A DNA stretch of 64,000 nucleotides, from NCBI GenBank assembly GCA_030844895.1, contig JAUTDX010007081.1, forward strand, positions 1 to 64,000, given 5' to 3'. Position 1 is the first letter of the stretch. Each line of letters begins with the position of its first letter. Shown in pieces: positions 32,501 through 44,475 of this stretch. The notes under the pieces were generated by a model, which saw nothing but the letters and a program-made list of their open reading frames with translations, had not been told where the DNA came from and made no database searches. Source of the DNA: Ambrosia x helenae. Lineage: Eukaryota; Streptophyta; Magnoliopsida; Asterales; Asteraceae. The position numbers and the translations under genes were made by a program.

Positions 32501-35500
32501 TAAATGACAAAGTAACTATAAACTAAAAAGTGAAAGTTCAAAATCACCTTTCACTCTGAACTTGGATTCAAGTCACATGTTAAGCAGTGAGGAATCAAGC
32601 ATGTGTTTACAATTTTAAGTACTGTAAATACTGTAAAAAACTCTTTACCTGTAAAATCTAAAGCTGATGGCCTTGAAGCCTCGTTTGGTGAAAGCATTCT
32701 TTTCAAATCAGCAACTAGTTCAGGGGAATAGATGAAAACGCCTCACTGGATAAATATGTCAACTTATTCATGTACTGCAGTGGAAGTACACAAAGTTACC
32801 ATTAAACAAAATAGGAAATCTGTGTTACAAAAGACATTTATCTTTCTTTTTTTAATCTAATACCATTTTCACATTGTTGTGGCAGTCAAACAGGACTTTT
32901 TAGTAATTAAATGATAAGCGAGACATGCGAAGCTAAAAATATCAGAAGAGCATCCGGAAGAAGGGGCCTTGGTCCTGACTAGCTCTGGAGCAGTGTAGTT
33001 TAGTGATGGCTGAAGTGGCAGAAGTGAATCTTCAACATCATACTCCTGATAAAACATAATCATGTAAAACATAAGTCTAAACAAATAATGTTTGCAATTC
33101 TGATAGTCAAATTTTATGGCTAATAGATATTTACAATACTGTTTTATAATTTCCACAAAGGTTATCACTCACAGAATAATGGAAAGGCTGAACAGTAGAG
33201 GGATTCGCAGATGCTTGGTCTGCAGATATTGCAAAACCAAATCCACCGAGCTTCCAAGCTCCACTTGAGTTGATTAGGACAGCCTCGAATAGCCAATGCA
33301 CAAGAAAGGTCAAATGAGATGCTAATATTGACTATTACGGATCTATAAGTAAAAACAAATTTAGCATATCTGATTCATGCTAATTATATATCATCTATGA
33401 GCAAAAAAAAAAGGGACAATGTGTACACTAGGAGACTATGTAAAGGGCACGACCAAGCACAGAGTATGTAGATTAAAAAAACCATAACCATATCTATCAA
33501 GAAAGCTGTGATTGGACCAATGTGAAAGTAATCTACGTTTATTGACACGTTACACATGGAGTACTAGACATGTTTCATAATCTAAAACCAACTGCAACGG
33601 AATTCGACAACTTCCAAGATAAAAACAATTTAGAAGTAGCTTATCTAAAGTATTTTCATGCAATAAAGAAATTAATAATTTAAACCACCAGTCCCATAAG
33701 TCCATAACCATATTGATGGTGAAGCTCTAGTTACTGAAATCCTATCTGGTGCTAATTACACTTTATATGGTACATAACTTCAATCTAATCATTTAAATAA
33801 GGAAAAAAGAGTTGGATAACTTCAGGACAGAAGGTAGGTTTATAAATCACTTAAGAGGAGCTTATGTGTTGGGCTCATCATGTCTGGGCTAGAGATGTCG
33901 TCCTAACATAGGTTTCCAGCAAGATATGTCAGCAACAACTAGGATGCAGCTGGGGCTCTGATTCCATGTAATCAGAAAATTTTTGTGTATTCCACGTGAC
34001 GTCAAGACATTTATTTATATAGAATACAAGAGCAAGAAAAGAACACTAGATGAATTAAAAAACCAGATAAACTTGCATCACTATGGGGTTAAGACCTTTT
34101 TCTGTGTGAGTGTGTGTGCATCTCATATGAAATGTGAGAACTCAATTGTGAAAATGGTAAACACGAAACCCCCTGGTACTAAATGTTCAAATGAATTTTA
34201 TAACTACAGGATTAGATATAGTAAACCTTATTTCCATCATGGTTCTATCATAACTGATTTTGATTGATCACAAACTATCTCTAAAATGTATTAAAACTCA
34301 GTTCAGCAACACAAAATGAAGAAAGAAACAATCTCTTTAGGTGAAGTTTTTGCGCAAAAGATGCAACTGACTACCAAGAAAATATGTTTCTAGAATAAGC
34401 TTGTGTATACCTCGGGAGATAAGCCACGATGGACAAGGTGGGCATTATTGTGAAGGAAGTCCAAAGATTCTGCTAGCTGAAGCAAACCATGTTTTACCTC
34501 CAACAAACCCATTTCCTACAAAACAAAGAGTGAACATTTTTAGGAAACATAAACTACAATTATCATCATTCACATTCTATGCTCACAGCAATTTCTACAC
34601 TGATACACTTCATACCCACTATTAAAACCACATAACTATAGTCAAATCCATATAAACAAGAGTCATCAACGTCCCTCTCATAAAACTCAGTGTTCAATTC
34701 ACGAAATGGAATGAAATCGGGATGGAATTGGAATATGCATATCTCATTTCTTATATTGTTCATTTCAACAAACTACCTACCTACAGAAGGGAATCTACAT
34801 TCCAATTCCATTATGTGAAATGAACACACATACATTCCAAATCAAATTCCAGTTTCCGCACAAATTCCAATTCTAATACCATTACATTCCACGAAATGAA
34901 CGCTACCTAAGAATACATATTCACATCCCTTCCAATTGGTTCAGAACCCTACATTTCAAATGTGCATAACCTAACCTCATGGTTAATTTACTACAATTCT
35001 ACAAAACAAAGAGCCAAGCATTTCAGGAATACAAAACAGAGTTATCAGTTATCATTCACATTCCATGAATCCATGCTCACATCAATCTCTACACTCGTAA
35101 ACTTCATAATAATCTTAGTCAAACCTATGCCTATGCAAATCAGCTAAAACTTAAATAATGCATTAAATCTAATACTAGTTACCATACTAATACACACATT
35201 ACTTTAAATCAAATTATATACCATTCCTTGAAGCTCACGCGGAACTTTAGCAATATTATCCAACATCCCAACCGCATTCGCCACGGACGCAAACAACGGC
35301 TCCGTAACCATCGCCATAGCATTCTTATTCTCATCCAACGCCTGAACCACATGCACCACACCAGGATGCCTCAACCTAACCAACCTAGTCGCATCCGCCC
35401 TAATAATCTCAAAAAACGAGTCCTCAGCCGCCTTCGACAAGCCAGCCCTAACCCTAGCCTCGGACAAGGCCCGCTTATCAAGCACCCAAACACAAACCGT

Positions 35501-35695
35501 CGGATACTGCGTTGAACCGTTACGAGGCTTGGCGGAGTAGAGTTTCCAGACTAGAGCGGGACCGGCAGAGCCGATCTGGTCGAGGAGGTCGTAGTCTTGT
35601 AAGGGTTTGGGACCGGTGACGTCTTGGACGGTTTTTTCGATGACTGCTGCGGTCTTGGCGAAGGCTTGGGTTAGGGTTTTCATGTTGAGAGACAT
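26562..35695 (-). CDS. SCYL2: SCYL2-type pseudokinase, 14 exons, two one-base frame breaks
   Basis: Minus-strand exons: 35222-35695, 34411-34515, 33173-33283, 32864-33045, 32649-32774, 32076-32137, 31894-31980, 31592-31678, 30635-30748, 30051-30179, 29270-29332, 28977-29138, 27446-27564, 26562-27363. All use GT-AG and phases agree, giving about 874 residues if two frame breaks are ignored. Residues ~34-345 are a kinase fold with degenerate catalytic motifs: HRGLSPE instead of HRD, GFG (207-209) instead of DFG, and a weak glycine loop (IGSAGPA). ARM/HEAT-like helices follow to ~610. The tail is disordered with DPF and ends in LLDLL, a clathrin-box-like motif. Animal SCYL2 (CVAK104) and its Arabidopsis homologues work with clathrin in trans-Golgi and endosomal traffic. 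Breaks: exon 4 at the T run 32897-32901, and exon 5 at the G run 32723-32726, each one base short; the second brings in an early stop. Everything else is intact, so consensus error is as likely as a pseudogene. Confidence 0.9.
29735..29812 (+). mobile_element. SINE 3' fragment in a SCYL2-like intron
   Basis: The block CTACATCTCACCCTCCTC … CCTTAGCTTTGCTGTTAGT … ATTTACTGAGTATAAAGATG matches the 3' part of the full SINE at 61167-61392. It is a 5'-truncated, diverged copy. Confidence 0.6.
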
Positions 35696-35951
35696 GATTG
35701 GAGAGGAGATCTGAATCGGAAAAGTGTGTTAGGTTGACGGAATTGTTGCTCCGATCAAATGTTCCTCTCTCTCCTCCGGTGAAGTATATGTGTGAATAAT
35801 TGTTGTGACGTGCGTTGTTGCATCGGATGACCGATGCCGATGCTACCTAATTTTTCTTACACTCCCAATTGTCTTTTTATTTTTATTTTATTGTAATAAA
35901 TTATTATTATTATTATTATTGTAATAAATTGTAAATCTATTAGTAGAGTAC

Positions 35952-36470
35952 GGGATTGTTTGGTAAGGCTCTTAGAGGGTGTTTGGGATTGCGTTTTGAA
36001 TTTGATTTTTAGATTATTGCGTTTTGAAAACGTAAATAATCAGTTTTTAATGTTTGGATTGCGTTTTGAAAACGCAGATAATTAGTTTTTTAGGCTACTA
36101 AAACACAATAATCTATAAGCAGCTCCACCCCTGCTTTTCCAAAACGCATAATCTGTTTTTAATAATCAATCTCAAACACCCCCTTAATAAGCATTTGAAT
36201 TATTCAGAGCTGAACGATTTAGCATTCAGCGTGTTTGTTTCAGCATCTGAATGAAATGGTTAAGGCTGAATCATTAAGATTTGAGATATTGCTGAACCAT
36301 TAAGCGCTGAATGAATCAATTTTTACTTTCCCTACCAATGTGGGACAAGAAGACCAACCATTTAGAGGTCCAACAAAACAACACTTAATGATTCAGTACT
36401 TAATCATTCAGATCCTCTTAACCATTCAGACTTCTTAATAATTCTGCACTTAATCAACCAAACAGCCCCT
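35952..36470. mobile_element. hAT-type MITE split by another MITE
   Basis: It starts GGGATTGTTTGGTAAGGC and ends CCAAACAGCCCCT. Between these are the same blocks, in order, as in the copy at 9947-10235. The element is interrupted at 35975-36183 by a second MITE. An 8-bp target duplication is not visible. Confidence 0.75.
35975..36183. mobile_element. PIF/Harbinger-type MITE, TTA target duplication
   Basis: The ends GAGGGTGTTTGGGATTG and CAATCTCAAACACCCCC are inverted and flanked by TTA on both sides (35972-35974, 36184-36186), as expected for PIF/Harbinger. Inside are repeats of GCGTTTTGAAAACG. Length is 209 bp. It sits inside the hAT-type MITE. Confidence 0.85.
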
Positions 36471-36489
36471 AACTCTTTTTATATGATCT

Positions 36490-36897
36490 TGTATTTACAG
36501 GTTGCAGGTTTGCTATGGGTATTTGGGCAAGTGTTGGAACGTGGTGTAAGATTGGTCCCATCTTCGCTTTTGAGTTTATTGACCTCCTTTCTTTTATCGA
36601 CTCGAGACCCGGTGGCAAAACTGGAAAAAGGATTCTATATGGTATTATCATGGTTAGTTGTTGGCAATTTGGCAAGCTCGGAACCGGAAACTGTTTGCAA
36701 ACGAAGATCCGAAGGTGCAGGACGTCATTGCTTCTATAAAATCGCTCTCTTTCTTATGGTTAAAGAGTCGTTATTTGTATTCGTCTTTGATTTGGAAAGA
36801 GTGGGCTAGATACCCTTTGTATATGATGTAACGGTTTTTGGCGGCAGCCCTCGCTTTGAGGACGCGCCTGTTTTAATGAAAGTTGCTAGTTAAAAAA
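36490..36897 (+). mobile_element. 5'-truncated LINE 3' end with target duplication
   Basis: In one frame the segment around 36657-36809 reads LAIWQARNRKLF followed by SIKSLSFLWLKSR and WKEWARY, the conserved C-terminal end of plant L1-type LINE ORF2. A short 3' UTR with TTTGGCGGCAGCCCTCGC ends in an A tail (36892-36899). The flanks AACTCTTTTTATATGATCT (36471-36489) and AACTCTTTTATATGATCT (36898-36915) are an 18-19-bp target duplication differing by one T. Length is about 408 bp, so nearly all of the element was lost at insertion. Confidence 0.88.
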
Positions 36898-37922
36898 AAC
36901 TCTTTTATATGATCTAAATACTATGGTTTAACTATTTTGTTCTTTTTATACGTAAATATTGTAAATTACATCACTGGTACTAATGCTTATGAATTGCATC
37001 ACCGTTACTACATGTAGTGTACTAAAGGTGAAGCCATTTATGAAAGTTGAAATCAATTGTGTAATTTTCAGTAAATAGGTATCAAAATTACAAATAGATA
37101 AACCACATGTACTAAATGTGTAATTAATTTTTAAATTAGTATAATATGCCTAAAAACATATTTAGGGCTTGGTTTTAGTCGTTTTATTCCATAAATATAG
37201 TATATAACTTATTTATTTAATTTTAATTTTTATGAATAATCGTGCCACAAAATGTCAAAGATAGCATTCTTCTAGTAAAAATTAAGTTTTTCGAAGATAA
37301 TGGACTAAGGCACACCCCTCATGCTCCACCAGACACGCCTCCCGTGTCCCCACGATTGCAGAAAAGACAAAACAGTTCACCATGACACAGGGTAGTGTCC
37401 ACAGAAACACAATAATGTGCTTTAATCCTATGAGGGAAAAGACAACAAGACACGAGGTCGTGCCTGATAAAATACGCTCAGTATATCTTTCTCATGTACA
37501 GAAAAAAGTACCCATGGACCCCACAAAGTTTACCGTGTTCGTGCTTTCCCTGGACATTTCTCATGCTTCTCCCTCAAATTAAGACAAAAGCTAGAAGACG
37601 ACGAAAAAGTCCAAAAGCTTCATTATATTACTACTAGTAAGCCGCTACTCACGCGCAAACTCACAATCATGTTTTTAAACCTCGTAAAACCCAAAGACAA
37701 GGCTAAATGTGTTCCTCTCGCTTAAACCAAAGTAGAGTATATGCACAAACAAGAGGGTACAACATGCGGGAAGTACTAGGTTGAAAAAAGGGGGGGAAAC
37801 TGTTAATCTTCATTTCCATGCAATCCTAACAAGTTCAGCGCTCCACCTAAACGCTTGCACGGCCAGGAAAAACACTAGACTATGGGAACTTGAAGAGGTA
37901 TAGTACTAAACACAAGCTATGA

Positions 37923-39430
37923 TATAACACCCTAATATTTCTAATCATGTTTAAGTTGATTAAATTGTAATCAAACACATAATAACCGACTACGCGTCCA
38001 TATCGAAGAAAAAATTAATAAAGTCGGGGACTTAACCCATCAAGTAAGTTAAGTCAATTCATGGGATTATAGCCTATAACACTAACTACGTTACTGTTTT
38101 AAACTTAAAACTTGAAAAGCTAACTATAAGGACTTAACTTGGCATTTGCTCAACTTGTAATAAGGGGGTCTTTATAAAAAAAAAAAAAAAAAAAAAAAGA
38201 TGCATATCGATATACATCAGGAGATTCATGACATTCACACATACTTAAGTTCATACATGGAGAATTGCTTAATTCCAAGGTGAAATCAAGGCTTAAGAGT
38301 GTGCATGTGCCTCATTCTTGTCATCTAGGATTTTCTCTACATCTTGTAAGCCTTTATTTTCTATTTTATGGCTTTTTGAAGTAGTATGTGAAAACCTATA
38401 ATTTGAGGAAGATGATGAATGTCGAAATTAATGGTCGCTAGATGTTACTCTTACCCTTAGGAACTCTCTTTGTGAAGGAATTGATGAAAAAGTTGTTATA
38501 ACTTGAATTCTTGAACATCAGAGAGGTGTAGAAGATGGGTTCTTACACTTAGAAAAAACCCACTTCTCTAGATGATCTCTTGGATGTTATTTGATGTTGT
38601 GTTGGTAGTTTAGATAAGCCTAATAACCAAATTGTGGTAATAGGTTATGAAATTAGATAAATGGTAATTATGATATGGTATTTGGCCATGAAAAGAATAC
38701 TAGAAAAACGAAACCCACCAAGTGTTTGGTTAAAGCATGGATTAGGCATTTGTTAATGCTAGAAAACTTGATTTATGGAAAACGCTACCAAAATATGTGT
38801 AGTTATGTTCCAAATAAGTTTCTAACAACTTAAACAAATATTCACATATTAGGTGTGAATGTAAGTGGCTTCGGGTAGGCACGGAGCCATGAATGTGAGG
38901 CTGGGGGAAGCTTGCGCGAGGTAAGTCACTTGATGACTTGAATTCTGTTACATTTTGCATAAATATATATATATATATATATATGTATATATTTATGACT
39001 TAATTACTTCTAGATAGTATATATGTAGTATGTTTTGTTATATGCTTGAATCCGTGACTAGGACTTAGATAGATAGTCCAAGATAAATTTAAAACCACGT
39101 ATGCTTATAACCTTAGTTGAAGGTTAGAGTATACTTGACCAGCCGAGTAGTCAATTGCCAAGAATGACGAAGGTCACTTTAGTTGGAAGTTGGTGTTCGC
39201 CATTTTAGACAAACAAGTTGACTAGATAATGCATCGCATGAATTATTCAAAAGATAGTAAACCGGATTGATTAAGGTTAGAAAAGCCATGGTAATTACTT
39301 TGGTAATCTTGTAGATGCTTGCTTATAATCAAACGGATCAAACGAATAATTGTATTCGATTGGCATAAAACAAGTATAGATTTACTTTGGTAATCTTGTA
39401 GAGGCTTGCTTATAATCAAACGGGTCAAAC

Positions 39431-39473
<43 letters not shown>

Positions 39474-40581
39474 TAGGTTTAGGATCCTGTACAAAGTACA
39501 TTTTTCATGAGAAGTGTGAGAAGGACTAAGAATTGACATGTAGACATCATGTTTTGGATTTAGGAATGATGTTTTAGGTTGTTTTAACTTGAAAAACACC
39601 AAACGAAACAATCTAAAACACAATACAATGTATTATAGTCATTAAATTTAAAAAACAGCTAAAACACGCTACTTAACGCTTAAAACACACTGCTAGTGTT
39701 CTTAGCATGGTGTTTTAAGTTTTAAGTCTAAAATACATTGTTTTTCGGTTTTTAATTGTTATGTTTGGTGTTTTTATAGGCAAAACAATCCAAAACATCA
39801 CGACTAAGTTCAAAAAATGATGCCTAAGTATCAATTTTTAATACTTCTCACACTTCTCACAAAAAAAACACTTTGTACACGATCTTGACCCATTAATTAT
39901 ATATAATTATATATATATATATGCATATTTTAAATTCATGCCAATGGAAGCTTGGATGTCAAACTTGGTAAAAGATGTGCTAATATGATCGATTATGATA
40001 TAGACAAGGTAAGTGGGTCATAATATAACCATCTTAGATTCACTAATTACATCTTGGACTCAAAAGAGGGAAATGGGGTATATTGGATAATTGATACAAG
40101 ACTTTCCAACAGTTCCAGACCATAGCTTACGGCCTGGAGTCGTAGGCTACGGTTCACACAGAACATCAGGACAGAAACCGTGAACCGTAACCTACAGTTC
40201 AAGAACCGTAGGCTATGGTGGGCATCATCATTTGATCATTTTATTATGTTTTCAATTCTGCAACTATTTAGAATGATGTTGTAAACCTAGGTAAAGGCCG
40301 CTACGGAGCTGGAGTGATGATTAAGTACATCCGAAGAACCAAACGCAAACGAATCTCACATTTAACGCTTCCGCATAATTCTTTGTAAATTGTAACCGAT
40401 AGTGGATTTCTAAGCGTGTTAACTCTTAGTGCACGTGGCACGAATCATAAACTGGTATTTTTATTTGATATTGTTATAGTTAAGCTAATATCATTAGAAG
40501 TTTTAGTAATTCCATATTTTTATAAGTCCTTAATTATATAAATTAAGGGTAAATGTCCATTTATTTAGGAAGGGTCTTGCA
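37923..40581 (-). mobile_element. solo long LTR (gypsy type), TSD TATGA
   Basis: The segment is 2659 bp. On the plus strand it begins TATAACACCC and ends GGTCTTGCA, so on the minus strand it starts TGCAAGACCC and ends GGGTGTTATA (final CA mutated to TA). It is flanked by TATGA at 37918-37922 and 40582-40586. The paralogous block at 46262-46290 has the same sequence without the insert. No internal retrotransposon domains are present. A TIR element sits inside it at 39476-39893. Confidence 0.88.
39476..39893. mobile_element. MITE nested in the solo LTR
   Basis: The left end AGGATCCTGTACAAAGTAC, then GAGAAGTGTGAGAAGG, matches the reverse complement of the right end (… CTTCTCACACTTCTCAC … CTTTGTACACGATCTTGACC). 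It lies between (AT)n tracts (39434-39470 and about 39898-39922), so the target duplication cannot be read. The core has repeats of AAAACAC and TTTTAAG words. Confidence 0.75.
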
Positions 40582-41899
40582 TATGACCTTGATTTATTGT
40601 ATTACTTATAGTCTAAGAGTATTTTTTACATTTTGAACTTTTTTTTTTGGTTTTCAAGTATGAACAAGTTGCTATTTGGATATTTTGGTGATTTTAATGA
40701 TGGTGCTACTTTATTATATTGATTATTGTTTCTGATAATTGTTATTTTTTAATGAAATTTGGTGACTTCCCTTTTTTTGTTTGCGCTTTTTTTTCCTCTT
40801 GCTTACGCTTTTTTTTTGCGATTCTCGCCTAGGCTACATGCGGAGCTAAAATACCTTGAGTGCGCTTCACGCCTTTAACAACTATGGCTCTCATATAATA
40901 GTGTCACCATACTTTTGTGCCTGTGAATATAATCTATCTATCTAACTATGCTTAATAAATTAATGATCTATCTATCTATGCTTAATAAATAAATTAATTT
41001 ACAACATAAGTAAACCACAGGTACTAATCATGTATTTAATTCTATAATCTATCTATCTATGCTTAATAAATTAATGATGTGCATAAAAATGAACATATAT
41101 TTCACGTTATACAAGCTTGGTTTTAGTAATTTTCTTCCATAAATATAGTATATAAGTTTATTTATGTATTGTTGATTTTCATAAATAACCAGACTATAAA
41201 AATGACAAATATGACGTTCCCATACTATAAAATAAGGTTTTCAAGAGAATGGACTAAGGCACGCCCCCGTGCTTCACCAGACACGCCTTTGTCCCCCAAT
41301 TGCAGAAAAGACAACAATTCACCAAGACACGGGGGAGTGTCCCACAAAAGCAAAATCATGTGCTTCATCTTTGAGGAAAAAAAAAGACACGGAATCGTGC
41401 TTGATAAAACACGCCCTTATGTCTCTTTCCCAGGTAAAGAAAAAAATACCCATAGACCCCACAAAGTTGATCGTTTTCGTGCCTTTCCTAGGCACTCCCC
41501 ATGTTTCTCCCTCAAGTCAAGTTAAGGCAAAAGCTAGAAGAAGATGAGAAAGTCCAAAAACTTCAAAGAAGCATATTTAGGGTGGAAATGAGATACAAGG
41601 ACCACAATATATGAATTTTGGGTAACTCGACAAGACGAATCTGAAAAAGTGGTTAAAAGTGAAGCACAAGCCCATGTCTAACTCAAAATTCAACTCTTAC
41701 AGTTGTCATAACAAAAAAGAAATGAAAAATATTTAAAGGGATGATGTCATGTCTCACTCAAAAGTCAACTCTTACATTTGTCACTACAGGATGAAACACA
41801 AAAGGTCAATAACACGGGTCATGTCGTACCTCTAATTTAACCTATAAATTCAACTCAAGGTTCTCCATTTGACGAAACCACCCCAACATCCATCCATGC

Positions 41900-44387
41900 T
41901 GTAACACCCCAACCGATGGCGGAATCATCGAGGTGCCACGTAGTGACGATTGTTCAAAAACTCATGGTACTAAAATGTAAATATATGATTATTGAACATT
42001 GTTTTACAACATGTGAAATTAAATACAAGACAACAAAATGAAGATAATTGATTGATTAAATCTAAGTCCAAAGTCCTATGTGAAGCGTCAAGCAGCTTAT
42101 CCTGAAACATGCACGAAAATAATTTTGTCAACATATGATGTTGGTGAGTACTACTTAGTTTTGTACGTATAGTATAAGTTTTGAAAAGTAGTACAATTCA
42201 TGTGTCTAGCATCACCAAGGCATTATGTAAACACGCAAGTAACCAAACAAGACAAAGATCAAATGTAAAGTTTGTACAATGAAATTGATAATGAGCACCT
42301 CGACACGTGTGAGTCTAAAAGAGCACCATAACATAAGTTATGTCTAAATGAGCACCGTAACATAAGTTACGTCTAAATGAGCACCGTAACATAAGTTACG
42401 TCTGAGTGTAAAGAGCACCACAACATAAGTTATGTCTAAATGTATGATTTTGTATGTAAGCTACGTTCATGTTCAAGCATAAGCACAAAGATAAACAAGA
42501 CACGTATATGAATTGTAAATGAATAAAATGTATGTAATTGAATTTGCAAGTTTTGTATACTTGTGCATGAATCACCCCAAAAGTATAAAAACGAAAAAGG
42601 GGATAAGTAATACTCACCTTAGCAAGGTGGTAAGTCTTGTGTAATTGAATAAGTGAAATCCGACGTTGCCAAGTATCACCCTATGTATATGATAACAAAT
42701 AAGTCTAAGTCTATCTAGTCTATAAGTACTTTTTAGGGCTTCGAATTGGGTATAAGTATTTATTTGATTAATAGTCAAATTGTTTATTAAATATGAGAAA
42801 TTTAATAAATAAATGAATAAAAGTCTTTTTGTAAATTTTAAGTTAAAGATGGTCACAAAATAAAGTTTTTAGTATGAAAATAATTTTTATAAAATTATTT
42901 TCTTGAAAATAGAATATTTAATCTATTTATTTCAAATTGTTAAAATATGACTTTAATATCTAAAAATATTAAAATTAAAGAATTCTTGAATTAAAATTTT
43001 TATTTCTGTTCCAAATGAATAGAAATAATTTATGTAAAATTTTGGTACAAAAATATTGAAAAATGAATTTATTATGAATTATTTATGATTAAAAATAACA
43101 AAAATTAATTAAAAATATAAAATGAGCGGTTTTTCTGAAATAAAAATAAATTCTGAAATGTATATTGTTATACAAGTTTAGTATAATTTTTGTGGAATTT
43201 TATAAAATCGTTTAGATATTTTTATTGAATTTTATAATTTTAAATGAATAAACTTGTAATATTTATTATATATATTAAATAAATGATTTTTGAAAAACTA
43301 AAAATTGGATGATGAACTTTATCATTTGGAGATCATATAATAATTTTTATAGAATTTATAAATCACTTTTAGTATTTAAAAACTATTTAAAAAAATAATA
43401 TATTAAATATATATATAAGAAAGGTAAAAAAAATATGTTGTTGGCTATGGGGTTTGAACCTGGGCCCTTGGCTGGTTCAATGTCTTTAGCCAAGCACCCC
43501 AACCAACTGGTATGTACATCAGATTTGTATACGTTTCAGTTTTTAAAACATTTATTATATACGTGGTTTGGTCATCTTCCCCAAATAAAACATAAGAACC
43601 CTAGTTTTTCTAATACACCAATTCATCAACCAATAACCCCTGGATTCATAGGGTTATTGGTCGGAATGTATAAAGGATCAAAAACATAGAATGAATCGAT
43701 TCATACCAAGCCGAGTTGAAGCAAGAACACGAGTCAACCAAAAAGTCAACGAGCGACGACTATGATCAGGCACGAATTGTTAACAGAAATTGAAGGTGAG
43801 GTTTTGTTGTTCGGCATTTTCAGAACGTGAAGATGTGTTCAATTTATAACAAAACTATAGGATGGTATGTTTTTAATTTTTGACTAAGACGCGGTCAAAC
43901 CGAACCAATCAAGCTTGAATCATGGCTAAATGGACTTGTTTATTGTGTATCATACACGCGATCAGTCACACAATTCAATTGTTTCCAAAAATGAGGGCCT
44001 AATTAGATGGTGGAGCTTTGACCAAATTTGTTTAATGTGGTCTGCTGTTACATCGAGTAGCAGACATGGAAAGGTAGAAGCTTGGGATTTTTGTGGGCTT
44101 TTATATTATTTGGGTTTGGATAAATTCAAAAACAAGCCATAGCTCAACTGGTTAAGTGGTGTTGTGTTAGTGTGTGACCCAGCTCCTGCTCCGGTTCGAG
44201 CCTTGGCAGGAGCACGTTTTTTTTTTTTTTTTAACTGAAGGGGGCTTGGGCCTGACTAATGGGGATTGTTGGGCCACCTGCTGTTTGGATCGAAAAAAAG
44301 AAAGGGGTGGGTTATGGTTTGGTTTTGGTTAGATTAATGGGTTTAGTTGTTTGAGAAAAAAAAGACTAACATATATCTATTTTTTTT

Positions 44388-44434
<47 letters not shown>

Positions 44435-44470
44435 CAAAATAAAATAGGAAGAAAAGTGACGGATGTCACA
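41900..44470 (-). mobile_element. solo long LTR (gypsy type), TSD CATGC
   Basis: The 2571-bp segment begins TGTAACACCCC and ends GGATGTCACA on the plus strand, so the minus-strand LTR starts TGTGACATCC and ends GGGGTGTTACA. The flanks are CATGC at 41895-41899 and 44471-44475. Its first ~700 bases match the LTR at 690-1544 in reverse. No coding region lies inside. A tRNA-like segment lies near each of 43440-43520 (minus) and 44135-44235 (plus). Confidence 0.9.
44135..44237 (+). mobile_element. tRNA-like segment (SINE head) inside LTR U3
   Basis: An A-box-like TAGCTCAACTGG (44140-44151) and a B-box-like GGTTCGAGCC (44193-44202) are followed by a T run (about 44217-44232). It lies antisense within the U3 end of the solo LTR. 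It could be a short SINE or a tRNA-like sequence captured by the LTR. It does not fold as a functional tRNA on inspection. Confidence 0.55.
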
Positions 44471-44475
44471 CATGC

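Larger units (their letters stand above)
36916..40935 (+). repeat. first unit of a diverged tandem duplication
   Basis: It holds blocks A (about 37085-37610), B (37615-37922), C (from 40587) and D (about 40890-40935), all of which recur in the same order and orientation in 40936-49020. Block A has GGACTAAGGCACRCCCC and GACACG-type words like those of retrotransposon LTR relics. It is interrupted by the solo LTR at 37923-40581. No gene is seen. Confidence 0.7.

Noticed and set aside
36483..36809. 108-codon plus-strand open frame
   Set aside because: The correct LINE frame is a different one (W.ARN…FLWLK); this is its shadow.
41169..41547. Two overlapping open frames of about 90-120 codons
   Set aside because: They lie in block A of the duplication, whose other copy at 37270-37600 does not keep the frame. 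The sequence looks like LTR relic rather than gene.
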